A DNA stretch of 64,000 nt from Amycolatopsis acidiphila (GCF_021391495.1 NZ_CP090063.1:1364001-1428000); one strand, 5' to 3'; numbered from the stretch's first letter, positions 47,877 to 58,838 are shown. The notes: generated from the letters alone by a model not told the origin. Translations and numbers: made by a program.

Positions 47877-48521
47877 ATGGCACGGACGAAGCGGATCTTG
47901 GCGGCGGCGCTGTGCCTGGCGGCCGTCCCGGCGACGGCGCAGGCGGACGAGGCGACGGCGACCGGGGCCGGGTCCGTCGGGGCCGTGCACGTGACGGTGG
48001 GCGACCAGACGGTCCACGCGGACCCGATCGCGGCGTGCGCGGTCGGCGGAACGGGTGAGAACCGGACCGACCCGGTCGTGGTCGGCACGAGCACCCGGTA
48101 CGGCCTCGGCGAGACCAGGTGCACCCGCAACAGCGACGGCACCGCGTCGGTGCAGGTGACCGGGACGCGCTTCGAGACGCGGGTGCTGCGCCAGTTCGGC
48201 GGTCCGCTGATCTCCGTGCGCACGTACAAGTCAGGCTGCGACACCACCGCGAACGGCAGCAACGGGTCGATGGAGCTGGGCTCGGTCAGCGGGTTCACGG
48301 TGCCCGAGAACATCCCGGCGAACTACACGATCACCATCCCCGGCCGCGCCGAGGGCGACCCGCCGATGGCCGACATCGTGCTCAACGAGCTGGTCGTACC
48401 GACGCCGCCGGACGGCAGTCTCGTGACGAACGCGGTGCACATCAAGCTGTTCCCGCAGGGCGGCCCGGCCGCCGGCGACATCCTCGTGGGCACCGCGGCC
48501 TGCGACCCCTACGGCGGCTGA
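47877..48521 (+). CDS. secreted protein of unknown function
   Basis: 214 residues from the ATG at 47877 (AGAGGAG at 6 nt). A clear signal peptide, MARTKRILAAALCLAAVPAT with cleavage after AQA, leads to a mature beta-rich protein with several Cys (AACAVGG, TRCTRNSDG, KSGCDTTANGS, TAACDPYGG). ENIPANYTITIPG and VHIKLFPQGGPAAGDILVG suggest an extracellular beta-sandwich. I do not recognise a family. The 186-nt spacer before it also serves the divergent bioY gene. Confidence 0.75.
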   Translation: MARTKRILAAALCLAAVPATAQADEATATGAGSVGAVHVTVGDQTVHADPIAACAVGGTGENRTDPVVVGTSTRYGLGETRCTRNSDGTASVQVTGTRFETRVLRQFGGPLISVRTYKSGCDTTANGSNGSMELGSVSGFTVPENIPANYTITIPGRAEGDPPMADIVLNELVVPTPPDGSLVTNAVHIKLFPQGGPAAGDILVGTAACDPYGG

Positions 48522-48527
48522 GCACGC

Positions 48528-48559
48528 GCCCGGCAGGGTCCCGCGGGGCCCTGCCGGGC
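48528..48559. terminator. bidirectional terminator hairpin
   Basis: GCCCGGCAGGG (48528-48538) and CCCTGCCGGGC (48549-48559) are perfect inverted copies around a GC-rich centre that can pair further. It lies between the stop codons of two convergent genes, 7 nt after one and 5 nt before the other. It lacks T-runs, as is common in actinobacteria. Confidence 0.75.
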
Positions 48560-48563
48560 ACCG

Positions 48564-49223
48564 CTAGACGAACTTGCCCGCCAGCGAGGCCAGGTCGGAC
48601 GCGCGCCGGGCGAGCTCGTCGAGCCGGCGGCCGCAGACGGCGTCGCCGATCAGCGGGGACGCGGCGGCCACCGCGAACGCGCCCGCGCCCAGGTACGCCT
48701 CGACCTCGGGCAGCGCGACGCCACCGGTCGGCACCAGCGGGATCTCGGGCAGCGGCGCGCGCACGGCCCGCAGGTACTCCACCCCGCCCACCGGCCCGAT
48801 CGGGAACACCTTCACCACCGCGGCACCGCGCCGCCACGCGGCGTCGATCTCGGTCGGTGTCAGGGCGCCGCACACCACCGGCAGGCTGTACTGCTGCGCC
48901 CGGTCCAGCACGTCGGCCGAGAACGTCGGCGTGACCAGGAAGTCCACCCCCGCCGACGCGCAGTTGTCCACATCGGACACCGTGCGGACGCTGCCCGCGC
49001 CGACCATCGTGTCCGGCCCGAGCTCGACCTGCATCTGCGCGATGGCGTCGAGCGCGCCCGGCGTCGTCAGCGCCGCCTCGATCACCCGGATCCCGGAGTC
49101 GTAGAGCACCTGCGCGACATCGGCGAAGTACTCGGTGTCCTCCGCGCGCAGGATCGCGATCACCTTGCTCGCCGCGAGCCGCTCGCGGAAGCGGATGTTG
49201 TGCTTCTTCAGCGTCGCGCGCAT
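48564..49223 (-). CDS. eda: KDPG/KHG aldolase
   Basis: 219 residues. Class I aldolase that splits 2-keto-3-deoxy-6-phosphogluconate (or 4-hydroxy-2-oxoglutarate) to pyruvate and an aldehyde. Catalytic Glu49 in RVIEAALTTPGA and Schiff-base Lys138 in AAVVKVFPIG; the phosphate loop is LVPTGGV. It overlaps the pncA stop by 1 nt, at the end of a pncB-pncA-eda operon. The Entner-Doudoroff dehydratase is not in the window. Confidence 0.9.
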   Translation of the reverse strand: MRATLKKHNIRFRERLAASKVIAILRAEDTEYFADVAQVLYDSGIRVIEAALTTPGALDAIAQMQVELGPDTMVGAGSVRTVSDVDNCASAGVDFLVTPTFSADVLDRAQQYSLPVVCGALTPTEIDAAWRRGAAVVKVFPIGPVGGVEYLRAVRAPLPEIPLVPTGGVALPEVEAYLGAGAFAVAAASPLIGDAVCGRRLDELARRASDLASLAGKFV

Positions 49224-49792
49224 CAGCCCACCCGAGGGGTTCCGGTGAGCTCGACACCAGCCGAGCCCAAGTCTGCCAAGGCCTTGTCGACCGTCTCGTG
49301 GGCGACGCCCGCCGTGAGGTCGAGCAGCACGCGCACGGAGAAGCCTGCTCTCGCGGCGTCGAGCGAGGTCGCGCGGACGCAGTGGTCCGTTGCGATGCCC
49401 ACCACGTCGACGTTCGTCACCTCGTGCGCCCGCAGCCAGTCGGCAAGGCCCTCGCCGGACTCGGTGTGCCCTTCGAAGCCCGAGTAGCCGTCGCTGTACT
49501 GGCCCTTGGAGAACACCGTCGAGATCGGACCGACGTCCAGCGCGGGATGGAAGGACGCGCCCGCGGTGCCCGCTTCGCAGTGCCGCGGCCAAGTGCGCAC
49601 GTAGTCGGGCTCCTCGCTGAAGTGCGCGCCCGGGTCGATGTGGTAGTCACGAGTCGCGACGACGTGGTCGTAGCCGCCCGCCGCGAGGTGCTCGGTGATC
49701 TTCGACGCCGTGTCCGCGCCGCCCGCGACGGCGAGCGAGCCGCCTTCGCAGAAGTCGTTCTGCACGTCCACCACGATGAGTGCGTTGCTCAT
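49223..49792 (-). CDS. pncA: nicotinamidase, isochorismatase family
   Basis: 189 residues from the ATG at 49792, preceded by GAGGGG. Catalytic triad Asp9 (VVDVQNDFCEGGSL), Lys96 (FSKGQYSDGYS) and Cys138 (GIATDHCVRAT). Metal-binding Asp49, His51 and His57 in DYHIDPGAHF. It turns nicotinamide into nicotinate, which the next-door pncB product uses; the overlap of 4 nt with pncB shows one message. The same enzyme activates pyrazinamide in mycobacteria. Confidence 0.93.
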   Translation of the reverse strand: MSNALIVVDVQNDFCEGGSLAVAGGADTASKITEHLAAGGYDHVVATRDYHIDPGAHFSEEPDYVRTWPRHCEAGTAGASFHPALDVGPISTVFSKGQYSDGYSGFEGHTESGEGLADWLRAHEVTNVDVVGIATDHCVRATSLDAARAGFSVRVLLDLTAGVAHETVDKALADLGSAGVELTGTPRVG

Positions 49793-51096
49793 TTCCCCTC
49801 CTCGACGAACACGGTCGGGATCGCGGGCTCGCCGCGGGACAGCTTCAGGCCCTCCCACGGCAGGCTGATCAGGCAGTACCGCAGCCGCTCGCGCGCGTCG
49901 TCGAGACCGGGCACGTCGTCCACCGGCTGTCCGGCGCTCATCAGCGGGATCTGCAGCGGCCGGTCGTACTGGCCCAGCTCGACCTGGGCCTTCGTCGGGT
50001 AGACGACCTCCTCGAGCGCGGTACCGGTCGGCTTGTGCCGTCGCAGCGCGGTTTTCTGCCCGCCGCGGGAAGCCTTGTTCTCGCTGCGCTTCGCGACCGG
50101 ACGGCCGTCGACCTCGACCAGCTTGTAGACCATGCCCGCGGTCGGCGCGCCCGAGCCGGTGACCACCGAGGTGCCGACCCCGTAGGCGTCCACCGGTTCC
50201 GCGCGCAGTGACGCGATCGCGTACTCGTCGAGGTCGCCGGAGACGACGATGCGGGTGTCGCGCGCGCCGAGCGAGTCGAGCTGCTCGCGGGCCTTGCGCG
50301 CCAGGACACCGACGTCACCGGAGTCGATCCGGATCGCACCCAGCTCGGGCCCGGCGACGTGGACGGCCGTCTCGATGCCCTTCGTGATGTCGTAGGTGTC
50401 CACCAGCAGGGTGGTGTCCGTGCCCATCTTCTCGATCTGCGCGCGGAAGGCGTCCTCCTCGCTGTCGTGCAGCAACATGAACGCGTGCGCGACGGTCCCG
50501 CGGGTCGGGATGCCGTAGCGGCGCCCAGCCTCGAGGTTCGACGTGGCGGCGAACCCGGCGAGGTAGGCGGACCGCGCGGCCGCGACGGCCGAGTACTCCT
50601 GCGTGCGGCGGCTGCCCATCTCGATGATCGGCCTGCCGTGCGCGGCGGCGGACATCCGCGCGGCGGCCGAGGCGATCGCGCTGTCGTGGTTGAGGATCGA
50701 CAGCACCAGCGTCTCCAGCAGGACGGCTTCGTTGAAGCTGCCGCGGACCGTCAGCACGGGGGAGCCGGGGAAGTACAGCTCGCCCTCGGGGTAGCCCTCG
50801 ATGTCGCCGGTGAACTCGTAATCGGCCAGCCACGCGAGCGTCTCGTCGTCGACGACCCCGGTCGAGCCGAGCTGGGCGATTTCGGCGTCGGTGAACCGGA
50901 AGTCCGCGATCGCGTCGATGACGCGGCCGGTGCCGGCGACCACCCCGTAGCGACGGCCGTCGGGCAGCCGGCGGGCGAACACCTCGAACACGCACGGCCG
51001 GTCGCCCGTCCCGTCGGCCAGCGCACTGCCCAGCATCGTCAGTTCGTAGTGGTCGGTGAGCAGTGCTGTGCTGCCCTGAGTCTCGGGAGACGACAT
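49789..51096 (-). CDS. pncB: nicotinate phosphoribosyltransferase
   Basis: 435 residues. Joins nicotinate to PRPP to make nicotinate mononucleotide in NAD salvage. Features: LLTDHYELTMLGSALADGTG at the start, ARRLPDGRRYGVVAGTGRVI, the phosphoribosyl site in VAHAFMLLHDSE with its autophosphorylated His region, and ASRGGQKTALRRH. It is the first gene of a pncB-pncA-eda unit and is divergent from clpS. The syntenic M. tuberculosis gene is Rv1330c (pncB1). Confidence 0.95.
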   Translation of the reverse strand: MSSPETQGSTALLTDHYELTMLGSALADGTGDRPCVFEVFARRLPDGRRYGVVAGTGRVIDAIADFRFTDAEIAQLGSTGVVDDETLAWLADYEFTGDIEGYPEGELYFPGSPVLTVRGSFNEAVLLETLVLSILNHDSAIASAAARMSAAAHGRPIIEMGSRRTQEYSAVAAARSAYLAGFAATSNLEAGRRYGIPTRGTVAHAFMLLHDSEEDAFRAQIEKMGTDTTLLVDTYDITKGIETAVHVAGPELGAIRIDSGDVGVLARKAREQLDSLGARDTRIVVSGDLDEYAIASLRAEPVDAYGVGTSVVTGSGAPTAGMVYKLVEVDGRPVAKRSENKASRGGQKTALRRHKPTGTALEEVVYPTKAQVELGQYDRPLQIPLMSAGQPVDDVPGLDDARERLRYCLISLPWEGLKLSRGEPAIPTVFVEEGK

Positions 51097-51192
51097 GTGG
51101 TCAGGCTATTAGGTAGTTGCCTCGCACACCTCATCACCCGAACGGACGGACCGCCCGGCCACGAGATGCCGCTTCCGTGACAACATGTCGGT

Positions 51193-51489
51193 ATGACCAC
51201 GCCTGTCGATGCCGAACAGACGCGGGTTGAGCCAGCCGGGGCCGAACTGGTCGCCGAGGACAGACCGTGGCAGACCGTCGTCTGGAACGACCCGGTCAAC
51301 CTGATGTCGTACGTGACGTACGTGTTCCAGAAGCTGTTCGGGTACAGCCGGGACCACGCCACGAAGCTGATGCTGGACGTGCACCACAAGGGCCGGGCCA
51401 TCGTGTCGTCCGGTTCCAAGGACAAGGTCGAAGGCGACGTCACCAAACTCCACGCCGCGGGGCTGTGGGCGACGATGGAGCAGCCGTGA
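51193..51489 (+). CDS. clpS: ClpS adaptor for the Clp protease
   Basis: 98 residues. Delivers N-degron proteins to ClpC/ClpP. Core motif [20 protein letters not shown] (the DDPVN-like binding loop) and [20 protein letters not shown] are intact. Its stop overlaps the start of the next gene by 4 nt. It begins a syntenic run equal to M. tuberculosis Rv1331-Rv1341. Confidence 0.95.
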   Translation: MTTPVDAEQTRVEPAGAELVAEDRPWQTVVWNDPVNLMSYVTYVFQKLFGYSRDHATKLMLDVHHKGRAIVSSGSKDKVEGDVTKLHAAGLWATMEQP

Positions 51490-52043
51490 AGGCATGGAAG
51501 CGCAAGGGCGGCCAGGTGCTCGCCGGGTTCGAGCAGCAGGAGGCCGCCGTGTTGCGCGGGCTGGTGAGCCAGCTCGAGGACATGCTGCAGGCGCGCGCGG
51601 AGGAGACCCCGCAGGACCCGCTGGCGGAGCTGACCGGCATCAAGACCGGGCCCTCCGAGTCGCCCGACGACCCGGTGCTGTCGCGGCTGCTGCCCGACTA
51701 CCACAAGCTCGACCCGGACAACCCGACCAAGGAGGACCTCGACTCGGCGGGCGCGCTGCGGTCGATCCACGAGCCCGAGCTCCTCGATGCCAAGGTCGGC
51801 GTGGCGCAGGTCGTGATGGAGACGCTGCCGCGCGACGGCGGCAACGTGCGGCTCACCGTCGAGCAGGCGGACGCGTGGCTGTCCGCGATCAACGACGTGC
51901 GGCTCGCGCTGGGCACCGCGCTCGACGTCTCCGAGGACATGCCCGACGAGCTGCCCGAGGACGACCCGCGGTCCCCGCACCTCGGCGTCTACCACTGGCT
52001 CACCTACGTGCAGGAGAGCCTCGTCGACGCGCTGACCGCGTGA
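51486..52043 (+). CDS. DUF2017 family protein
   Basis: 185 residues, acidic and helical. [20 protein letters not shown] at the start and [20 protein letters not shown] at the end are typical of DUF2017, which always follows clpS in actinobacteria. No catalytic motif is visible and its function is unknown. It is joined by overlaps to both neighbours, so translation is coupled to ClpS. Confidence 0.87.
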   Translation: MKAWKRKGGQVLAGFEQQEAAVLRGLVSQLEDMLQARAEETPQDPLAELTGIKTGPSESPDDPVLSRLLPDYHKLDPDNPTKEDLDSAGALRSIHEPELLDAKVGVAQVVMETLPRDGGNVRLTVEQADAWLSAINDVRLALGTALDVSEDMPDELPEDDPRSPHLGVYHWLTYVQESLVDALTA

Positions 52044-53035
52044 TCACCGACGTGCCGGGCGTGCTCGTCGGCCACCACGAGCGGATCGAGCCCGGCTGGG
52101 CGACCGGCACGACGGTGGTCCTCGTGCCCGACGGCGCGACCGGGGCGGTCGACCAGCGCGGCGGCGCGCCCGGGACGCGCGAGACGAACCTGCTGGAGCC
52201 GGAGAACCTGGTGCAGCGGGTGAACGCGATCTGCCTGTCGGGCGGGAGCGCGTACGGCCTCGCCGCGGCCGACGGCGTGATGCGGTGGCTGAGCGAGCGC
52301 CACCACGGCTTTCCCGTCGGGGGGCAGCCGCACGAGGTGGTGCCGATCGTGCCGGCGGCGGTGATCTTCGACCTGCCACGCAGTGAGTGGGGCAACCGGC
52401 CGGACGCGTCCTTCGGGTACGCGGCCTGCGAAGCGGCCACCGCCGGCCCGGTCGCGCAGGGCACCGTCGGCGCGGGCTCGGGTGCGGTCGCCGGCTCGCT
52501 CAAGGGCGGGGTCGGCAGCGTGAGCGAGGTCGTCTACGGCTGCACGGTGGGGGCGCTCGCGGTGGTCAACGCTGCCGGTGAAGCGGTCTCGGCGGGCACG
52601 GGTGTGCCGTTCGCCGCGGACCACGAGGTCGGCGGGGAGTTCGGGGTGCGCTGGCCCGCGCGGGCGGTGTCCCTGCCGCTCGCGCCGACCGACCTGAACA
52701 CGACGGTCGGCGTGGTGGCGGTCGACGCGGCCCTGTCGAAGGCGGAGTGCCGGCGGCTCGCCGTCGCCGCCCAGGACGGCCTGGCGCGCGCGGTCCGCCC
52801 GGCGCACACGATGTTCGACGGGGACACGGTGTTCGCCCTGGCCACGGGTGCGCGTGAGCTGCCCGCGGGTAGCGGTCCCTTCGGCGAAGCCCCCCGCGCG
52901 GCGGCGCTGGACGCGCTCTGTTCGGCCGCGGCGCGGGTCTTCGCCCGCGCCATGGTGCACGGCCTGCTGTCCGCCGAGACGGCCGCGGGCGTCCCCGCCT
53001 ACCGGGACGTGTGGCCGGAGGCGTTCGCCCGGTAA
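52040..53035 (+). CDS. P1-family (DmpA-type) autoprocessed hydrolase
   Basis: 331 residues, Ntn-hydrolase fold. NAICLSGGSAYGLAAADGVM and GAGSGAVAGSLKGGVGSVSE are family motifs. The step Asn-Thr in TDLNTTVGVVAVDAALSKAE is where members of this branch are thought to cleave themselves to free the catalytic Thr. It is equivalent to M. tuberculosis Rv1333. Substrates in the cell are unknown; relatives act on short peptides or amides. Confidence 0.88.
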   Translation: MITDVPGVLVGHHERIEPGWATGTTVVLVPDGATGAVDQRGGAPGTRETNLLEPENLVQRVNAICLSGGSAYGLAAADGVMRWLSERHHGFPVGGQPHEVVPIVPAAVIFDLPRSEWGNRPDASFGYAACEAATAGPVAQGTVGAGSGAVAGSLKGGVGSVSEVVYGCTVGALAVVNAAGEAVSAGTGVPFAADHEVGGEFGVRWPARAVSLPLAPTDLNTTVGVVAVDAALSKAECRRLAVAAQDGLARAVRPAHTMFDGDTVFALATGARELPAGSGPFGEAPRAAALDALCSAAARVFARAMVHGLLSAETAAGVPAYRDVWPEAFAR

Positions 53036-53085
53036 CAGCCCGTGCTGAGTCTCACTCTGTGAACACCCGGTGTCCGGCCCGTAAG

Positions 53086-53508
53086 ATGACGGGCGTGCTT
53101 CGGATCCGCCGTGAACTGGTTGACGAGATCGTCGCGCACGCGCGCCGGGACCACCCGGACGAGGCGTGCGGCGTGATCGCGGGCCCCGAGGGCTCCGACC
53201 GGCCCGTCCGGTTCATCCCGATGCTCAACGCCGCGCGCTCGCCCACGTTCTACGAGTTCGACTCGGCCGACCTGCTCAAGCTGTACCGCGAGATGGACGC
53301 GAACGACGAGGTCCCCGTCGTGGTCTACCACTCGCACACCGCCACCGAGGCCTACCCGTCGCGCACCGACGTGTCCTACGCCTCGGAACCGGACGCGCAC
53401 TACGTGCTGGTCTCCACGAGAGACCCCCAAGAGCACGAGTTCCGCTCGTACCGGATCGTCGACGGCGTGATCACCGAGGAGCCCGTCGAGGTCGTCGACG
53501 CGGAATAA
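53086..53508 (+). CDS. mec: JAMM-type metalloprotease for CysO (Mec)
   Basis: 140 residues. The JAMM zinc set is complete: Glu26 (DEACGV), His82-x-His84 (YHSHT), Ser92 and Asp95 (PSRTD). Mec in M. tuberculosis cuts cysteine from the CysO-cysteine adduct. Here CysO has two extra residues after its Gly-Gly, so the enzyme may also trim the precursor. The ATG at 53086 is the likely start; a GTG three codons later is possible. It is followed by cysO after 52 nt. Confidence 0.93.
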   Translation: MTGVLRIRRELVDEIVAHARRDHPDEACGVIAGPEGSDRPVRFIPMLNAARSPTFYEFDSADLLKLYREMDANDEVPVVVYHSHTATEAYPSRTDVSYASEPDAHYVLVSTRDPQEHEFRSYRIVDGVITEEPVEVVDAE

Positions 53509-53560
53509 CGCGAACGTCCCCAACGTCTGCCCTAGAGAACCCAAGCGGAGGTAGTGAACA

Positions 53561-54794
<1,234 letters not shown>

Positions 54795-54827
54795 GCGCCA
54801 GGTCGGGCAGGCGGGCGGTAGGGGCTC

Positions 54828-55255
54828 AGCCGGGAACGGGCTTGGCCTGAGGTGGCGTAGCGGGCTTTTTCTGGCTCGTCTCCGAGCCTGCCCGTCCGGC
54901 GAGGACTCTCTTGATCATTTCCCCTGCGCTTCGCGCGGGGTCGCGCGAAGCGCAAGGGCGTGCGCTGCGCGCGGGTGGCTGGGTACGCCCGTTCCACCCC
55001 GATCGCGGAGTGTTCAACGGTCGGCCCACCGCGTCAAGGCGGGAAAGATGCCTTGACCCGGCGTGCCGACCGCTGAAGGACGCGGGGATCGGGGTTAGGG
55101 CGCGGGCTGGGCGCGGGCATTCGTGGCTGCCGTTGCCGGGTTCGCCGTGCGTGGGTGGCTGGGCGTTGCCGGGTTCACCTTGGGTGGTGGTTGGGCGTTG
55201 CCGGGTTCACCTTGGGCGGTGGGTGAGAGCTGTCGGGTTTACCGGGCAGGTGGGT
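54828..55255. repeat. composite hairpin repeat, copy 2 (inverted relative to copy 1)
   Basis: This fills nearly all of the 491-nt gap between cysM and the convergent globin gene. It shares with copy 1 the parts GAGGTGGCGTAGCGGGCTTT, GAGGACTCTCTTGATCATTT, hairpin B (55016-55074) and GGGCGCGGGCATTCG. Hairpin A is missing here. After the shared part come two tandem copies of a 32-bp unit beginning TGGGCGTTGCCGGGTTCACC (from about 55162), with weaker copies on each side. No gene is credible inside. Confidence 0.85.
55016..55074. repeat. hairpin B of repeat copy 2
   Basis: Arms 55016-55040 and 55050-55074 with the loop GGGAAAGAT. The left arm here equals the inverted right arm of copy 1 and the right arm equals its left arm, four mismatches included. 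The element has thus been copied in the opposite sense without repair of the stem. Confidence 0.85.
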
Positions 55256-55285
55256 CGCCGCGACTGGTAACCACTGCCCCCGAAC

Positions 55286-55669
55286 CTAAGCCGCGCTGGT
55301 CGAGACGATGTCGTCGGCCAGGGGGGCGATCGCGCCGATGATCGTGTCCACCGTTTCCTGGGGGACGCCCGCTCCGCTCAGGGCGTCGATCAGGTGCTTG
55401 GCCACCAGATCGAAGTGCCGCTGCGCGATGCCGCGACCCCGGTGGACCTCCTTCATCGACCGCCCCCGGTATTCGTCCGGGCCGCCCAGCGCGGCGGCGA
55501 AGAACTCGACCTGCATGCCCTTCAAGCGTGGCATGTTGGTGCCCTTGAAGAACACCGCGAGTTCCGGGTCCGCCAGCACCCGGTCGTAGAAGTCGTCGAC
55601 GACCGCGATCAGTGCTTCCTGACCGCCGATCTGCTCGTAGATGCTGGTCACGATGTCCTCCGGCTCCAT
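55286..55669 (-). CDS. glbN: group I truncated haemoglobin
   Basis: 127 residues from the ATG at 55669. [20 protein letters not shown] opens the two-over-two globin fold. Tyr28 is the B10 oxygen contact, and His76 in [15 protein letters not shown] is the heme-binding proximal His. It matches trHbN, which in mycobacteria detoxifies nitric oxide to nitrate. The upstream frame to 55729 is non-globin. The 3' end faces repeat copy 2. Confidence 0.9.
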   Translation of the reverse strand: MEPEDIVTSIYEQIGGQEALIAVVDDFYDRVLADPELAVFFKGTNMPRLKGMQVEFFAAALGGPDEYRGRSMKEVHRGRGIAQRHFDLVAKHLIDALSGAGVPQETVDTIIGAIAPLADDIVSTSAA

Positions 55670-55821
55670 GGTGGGAATGCCCGACCAGACAATCGAGCCG
55701 CTGTTTCCGTCAGGTAAGCGTGGCGTCAACGCCCAGCAACCGAAAGCTCACCCCGGGTCGCCGTTGAATTCAGGGTTTTCACCCGAGGTCGTCCCGGCCA
55801 CGGCTCATTACCGTCGAAGGC

Positions 55822-56454
55822 ATGAGCACCTTGCCTGCCCCCACGGACCCCGCCAAGCGGATCCTGCCGGTCAAATACAAGTCGGCGGGCATCGTCGTGC
55901 TCGCCTTCACCGTGCTGATGTACCTGGTCGAGCTCGTCGACACCGGGTTGCACCACCGGCTCGACAGCGAGGGCGTCGTGCCGAGAACGCTGTCCGGGCT
56001 CGACGGCGTCGTATGGGCGCCGCTGCTGCACGGTAGCTGGGCGCACCTGTTCAGCAACACCATCCCCGTACTGCTGTTCGGCTTCCTCGCGATGGCGTCC
56101 GGGCTCACCAGGTGGATCGCGGTGACCGCACTCATCTGGGTGGTCAGCGGCCTGGGCGTCTGGCTCACCGCCGGCAGCGGCACGTCCACGATCGGCGCCT
56201 CCGGTCTCGCCTTCGGCTGGCTCGCGTACCTGCTGGTCCGCGGCCTGTTCAACCGCTCGTTCGGGCAACTGGCCGTCGCCGCGGGGCTGCTGCTCATCTG
56301 GGGCGGCACCCTCTGGGGCCTGCTACCCGGCAACCCGGGCATCTCCTGGCAGGCGCACGTCTTCGGCGCACTCGGCGGGATCGTGGCGGCGTGGCTCGCC
56401 GCGAGTGCCGACCGGGCGAAGGCACGAAAGGCCGCTAGTAACCTGCAAGTGTGA
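55822..56454 (+). CDS. rhomboid-family intramembrane serine protease
   Basis: 210 residues with six or so membrane helices. Catalytic Ser127 in [11 protein letters not shown] and His179 in [12 protein letters not shown], the standard dyad. [20 protein letters not shown] carries the conserved loop with His and Asn. It corresponds to M. tuberculosis Rv1337. The stop overlaps the murI start. Substrates unknown. Confidence 0.92.
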   Translation: MSTLPAPTDPAKRILPVKYKSAGIVVLAFTVLMYLVELVDTGLHHRLDSEGVVPRTLSGLDGVVWAPLLHGSWAHLFSNTIPVLLFGFLAMASGLTRWIAVTALIWVVSGLGVWLTAGSGTSTIGASGLAFGWLAYLLVRGLFNRSFGQLAVAAGLLLIWGGTLWGLLPGNPGISWQAHVFGALGGIVAAWLAASADRAKARKAASNLQV

Positions 56455-57251
56455 TCACTCGCGAAGGTCCGATCGGTGTTTTCGACTCCGGCGTCGGCGG
56501 GTTGACCGTCGCCCGCGCGATCCTCGAACAGCTTCCGCACGAGCAGCTCCGCTACGTCGGCGACACCGCGCACAACCCCTACGGGCCGCTGCCCATCGCC
56601 CGGGCCCGCGAGCTGACGCTGGCCGCGCTGGACGAGCTGGTCGCCGGGGGAGTCAAAGCCCTCGTGATCGCGTGCAACACCGCTTCGGCCGCGTGCCTGC
56701 GCGACGCACGCGAGCGCTACGACGTGCCGGTCATCGAGGTCGTGCTGCCCGCCGTGCGACGGGCCGTCACGGCGACGCACTCCGGCCGCATCGGCGTGAT
56801 CGGCACCGAGGGCACCGTCCGATCCCGCGCGTACGACGACGCCTTCGCCGCCGCCCGCGACGTCACGGTCACGAGTGTCGCCTGCCCGCGCTTCGTCGAC
56901 TTCGTCGAGCGCGGGATCACCTCCGGGCGCCAGATACTCGGCCTGGCGCAGGGATATCTGGAACCGTTGCTGCGCGCGGAGGTCGACACGCTCGTGCTCG
57001 GCTGCACGCACTACCCGCTGCTCGGCGGCGTGCTGCAGATCGTCATGGGGCCCGACGTCACGCTCGTGTCCAGCGCCGAGGAGACGGCCAAGGACGTGGT
57101 GCGCGTGCTGACCGAACGGGACCTGCTGACCGAACGCGAGGACAGCCCGCGGCACGAGTTCATCGCGACCGGGTCGCCCGAGCCGTTCGCGCGGCTGGCG
57201 CAGCGGTTCATGGGGTTCGCGCCCGACGTCCTTTCGCCCGCGACCCGCTGA
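56451..57251 (+). CDS. murI: glutamate racemase
   Basis: 266 residues. Makes D-glutamate for peptidoglycan. First half: [15 protein letters not shown] and [15 protein letters not shown] with the first catalytic Cys. Second half: [13 protein letters not shown] with the second Cys and His. The GTG start overlaps the rhomboid stop by 4 nt. With murA this is the second cell-wall precursor gene in the window. Confidence 0.95.
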   Translation: MITREGPIGVFDSGVGGLTVARAILEQLPHEQLRYVGDTAHNPYGPLPIARARELTLAALDELVAGGVKALVIACNTASAACLRDARERYDVPVIEVVLPAVRRAVTATHSGRIGVIGTEGTVRSRAYDDAFAAARDVTVTSVACPRFVDFVERGITSGRQILGLAQGYLEPLLRAEVDTLVLGCTHYPLLGGVLQIVMGPDVTLVSSAEETAKDVVRVLTERDLLTEREDSPRHEFIATGSPEPFARLAQRFMGFAPDVLSPATR

Positions 57252-57269
57252 CGTGGCAGGGTGGCGCTC

Positions 57270-58037
57270 GTGCGACTGACGATTCTGGGCTGCTCGGGCA
57301 GCATCCCGGGCCCGGGCAAGGCCGCGTCGGGCTACCTCCTCGAGGCCGAGGGCTTCCTGCTGGGCCTGGAGCTCGGCAACGGCACCTTCGCCGAGCTGCA
57401 GGCGCGGCACGACCCGTTCGACCTCGGCGCGCTCGTGCTCTCGCACCTGCACCCCGACCACTGTGCGGACTTCGGCGCACTCACCGTGCTGCGCCGCTAC
57501 CACCCGCACCCGCCCTTCGACGTCTCCGCGCGCCGGCTTCCCGTGCACGCGCCCGAGAACGCGCCGCTGCGGCTGGCGAAGGCATACGCGCCCAACGACG
57601 TCGAGCTCGCCGAAACAGACCTTTCGGACACCTACTCGTTTCACACCCTCAACGGGGACACTGCCCGGCTCGGGCCGTTCGAGCTGCGCGCGATCCCGGT
57701 GAACCATCCGACCGAGGCGTTCGGGCTGCGCGTCAGCCACGGCGGCCGGACGCTGGCCTACACCGGTGACACCGGGCCCTGCGACAGCCTCGACGAGCTC
57801 GCCCGTGGCGCCGACGTCCTGCTGGCGGAGGCGACCTGGACCGACTCGCCCGACCGGCCGCCGGGGGTGCACCTGTCCGGGAAGCAGGCCGGGGCCCTGG
57901 CCCGCCGGGCCGGTGCCGGGCGGCTGTTGCTGACGCACGTGGCGCCGTGGAGCGACCGCGCCGCGATCCTGGCCGAGGCCGAAGCCGAGTTCCCCGGCGC
58001 GGTGCTCGTCGAACAGGGTGGCAGGTACGAGGTGTGA
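57270..58037 (+). CDS. metallo-beta-lactamase-fold phosphodiesterase (Rv1339 type)
   Basis: 255 residues. RLTILGCSGSIPGPGKAASG is the start and LSHLHPDHCADFGAL gives the HxHxDH metal motif; later ligands are in TLAYTGDTGPC and LLLTHVAPW. The M. tuberculosis counterpart Rv1339 is an atypical class II phosphodiesterase that breaks down cyclic AMP, so the same role is plausible. The GTG at 57270 fits the family start; a GTG at 57261 would add three residues. Confidence 0.9.
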   Translation: MRLTILGCSGSIPGPGKAASGYLLEAEGFLLGLELGNGTFAELQARHDPFDLGALVLSHLHPDHCADFGALTVLRRYHPHPPFDVSARRLPVHAPENAPLRLAKAYAPNDVELAETDLSDTYSFHTLNGDTARLGPFELRAIPVNHPTEAFGLRVSHGGRTLAYTGDTGPCDSLDELARGADVLLAEATWTDSPDRPPGVHLSGKQAGALARRAGAGRLLLTHVAPWSDRAAILAEAEAEFPGAVLVEQGGRYEV

Positions 58038-58058
58038 CGAGGGCTCTACTCTGCACTC

Positions 58059-58838
58059 GTGGCACGTAAAGACGGTAGGAACGACGACGAGCTCCGCGAG
58101 GTCAGGATCACCCGGGGGTTCCAGGACTGGCCGGCCGGCTCGGTGCTGATCGAGTTCGGCAAGACCCGGGTGCTGTGCGCGGCGAGCGCGACCGAGGGCG
58201 TCCCGCGCTGGCGGACGGGCTCCGGCCTCGGCTGGGTCACGGCGGAGTACGCCATGCTGCCCTCCGCCACCCACGACCGCGGCGACCGCGAGTCGGTCAA
58301 GGGCCGGATCGGCGGCCGCACGCACGAGATCAGCCGGCTCATCGGCCGTTCGCTGCGGGCCTGCATCGACCTGTCCGCGCTCGGGGAGAACACCATCCAC
58401 CTCGACTGCGACGTCATCCAGGCCGACGGCGGCACCCGCACGGCCGCGATCACCGGCGGTTACGTCGCGCTGCACGACGCCGTCACCTGGCTCGCCGCGG
58501 CCGGCCGTCTCGCCGACCCGAAGCCGTTGTCGGCGATGGTGTCCGCGATCAGCGTCGGTGTCGTCGACGGGCGCGTGCGCCTGGACCTGCCCTACGAGGA
58601 GGACTCGCGCGCCGAGGTCGACCTGAACGTGGTGGCCACCGACGCGGGGACGCTCATCGAGGTGCAGGGCACCGGCGAGGGCGCCACCTTCACGCGGTCC
58701 ACTTTGGACAAGATGCTGGACATGGCGCTGGCCGGCTGCGAGGAGCTGACCCGCAAGCAGACCGCCGCGCTCGAAGAGGCCTACCCCAGCGAGCTGCCCG
58801 AGCCGCGCACCGGCAAGAAGTCGAAGGGCTCGAAGTGA
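58059..58838 (+). CDS. rph: ribonuclease PH
   Basis: 259 residues. Trims tRNA 3' ends phosphorolytically as a hexamer. [20 protein letters not shown] and [20 protein letters not shown] (phosphate-binding Arg and Ser region) with [15 protein letters not shown] and [20 protein letters not shown] are all in place. The C-terminal lysine/serine tail is short. The rdgB start overlaps its stop. Confidence 0.96.
   Translation: MARKDGRNDDELREVRITRGFQDWPAGSVLIEFGKTRVLCAASATEGVPRWRTGSGLGWVTAEYAMLPSATHDRGDRESVKGRIGGRTHEISRLIGRSLRACIDLSALGENTIHLDCDVIQADGGTRTAAITGGYVALHDAVTWLAAAGRLADPKPLSAMVSAISVGVVDGRVRLDLPYEEDSRAEVDLNVVATDAGTLIEVQGTGEGATFTRSTLDKMLDMALAGCEELTRKQTAALEEAYPSELPEPRTGKKSKGSK

Noticed and set aside
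55161..55240. CRISPR-like array (repeated GGGCGTTGCCGGGTTCACC)
   Set aside because: The units abut without unique spacers and only two are well conserved; this is a tandem repeat within repeat copy 2.
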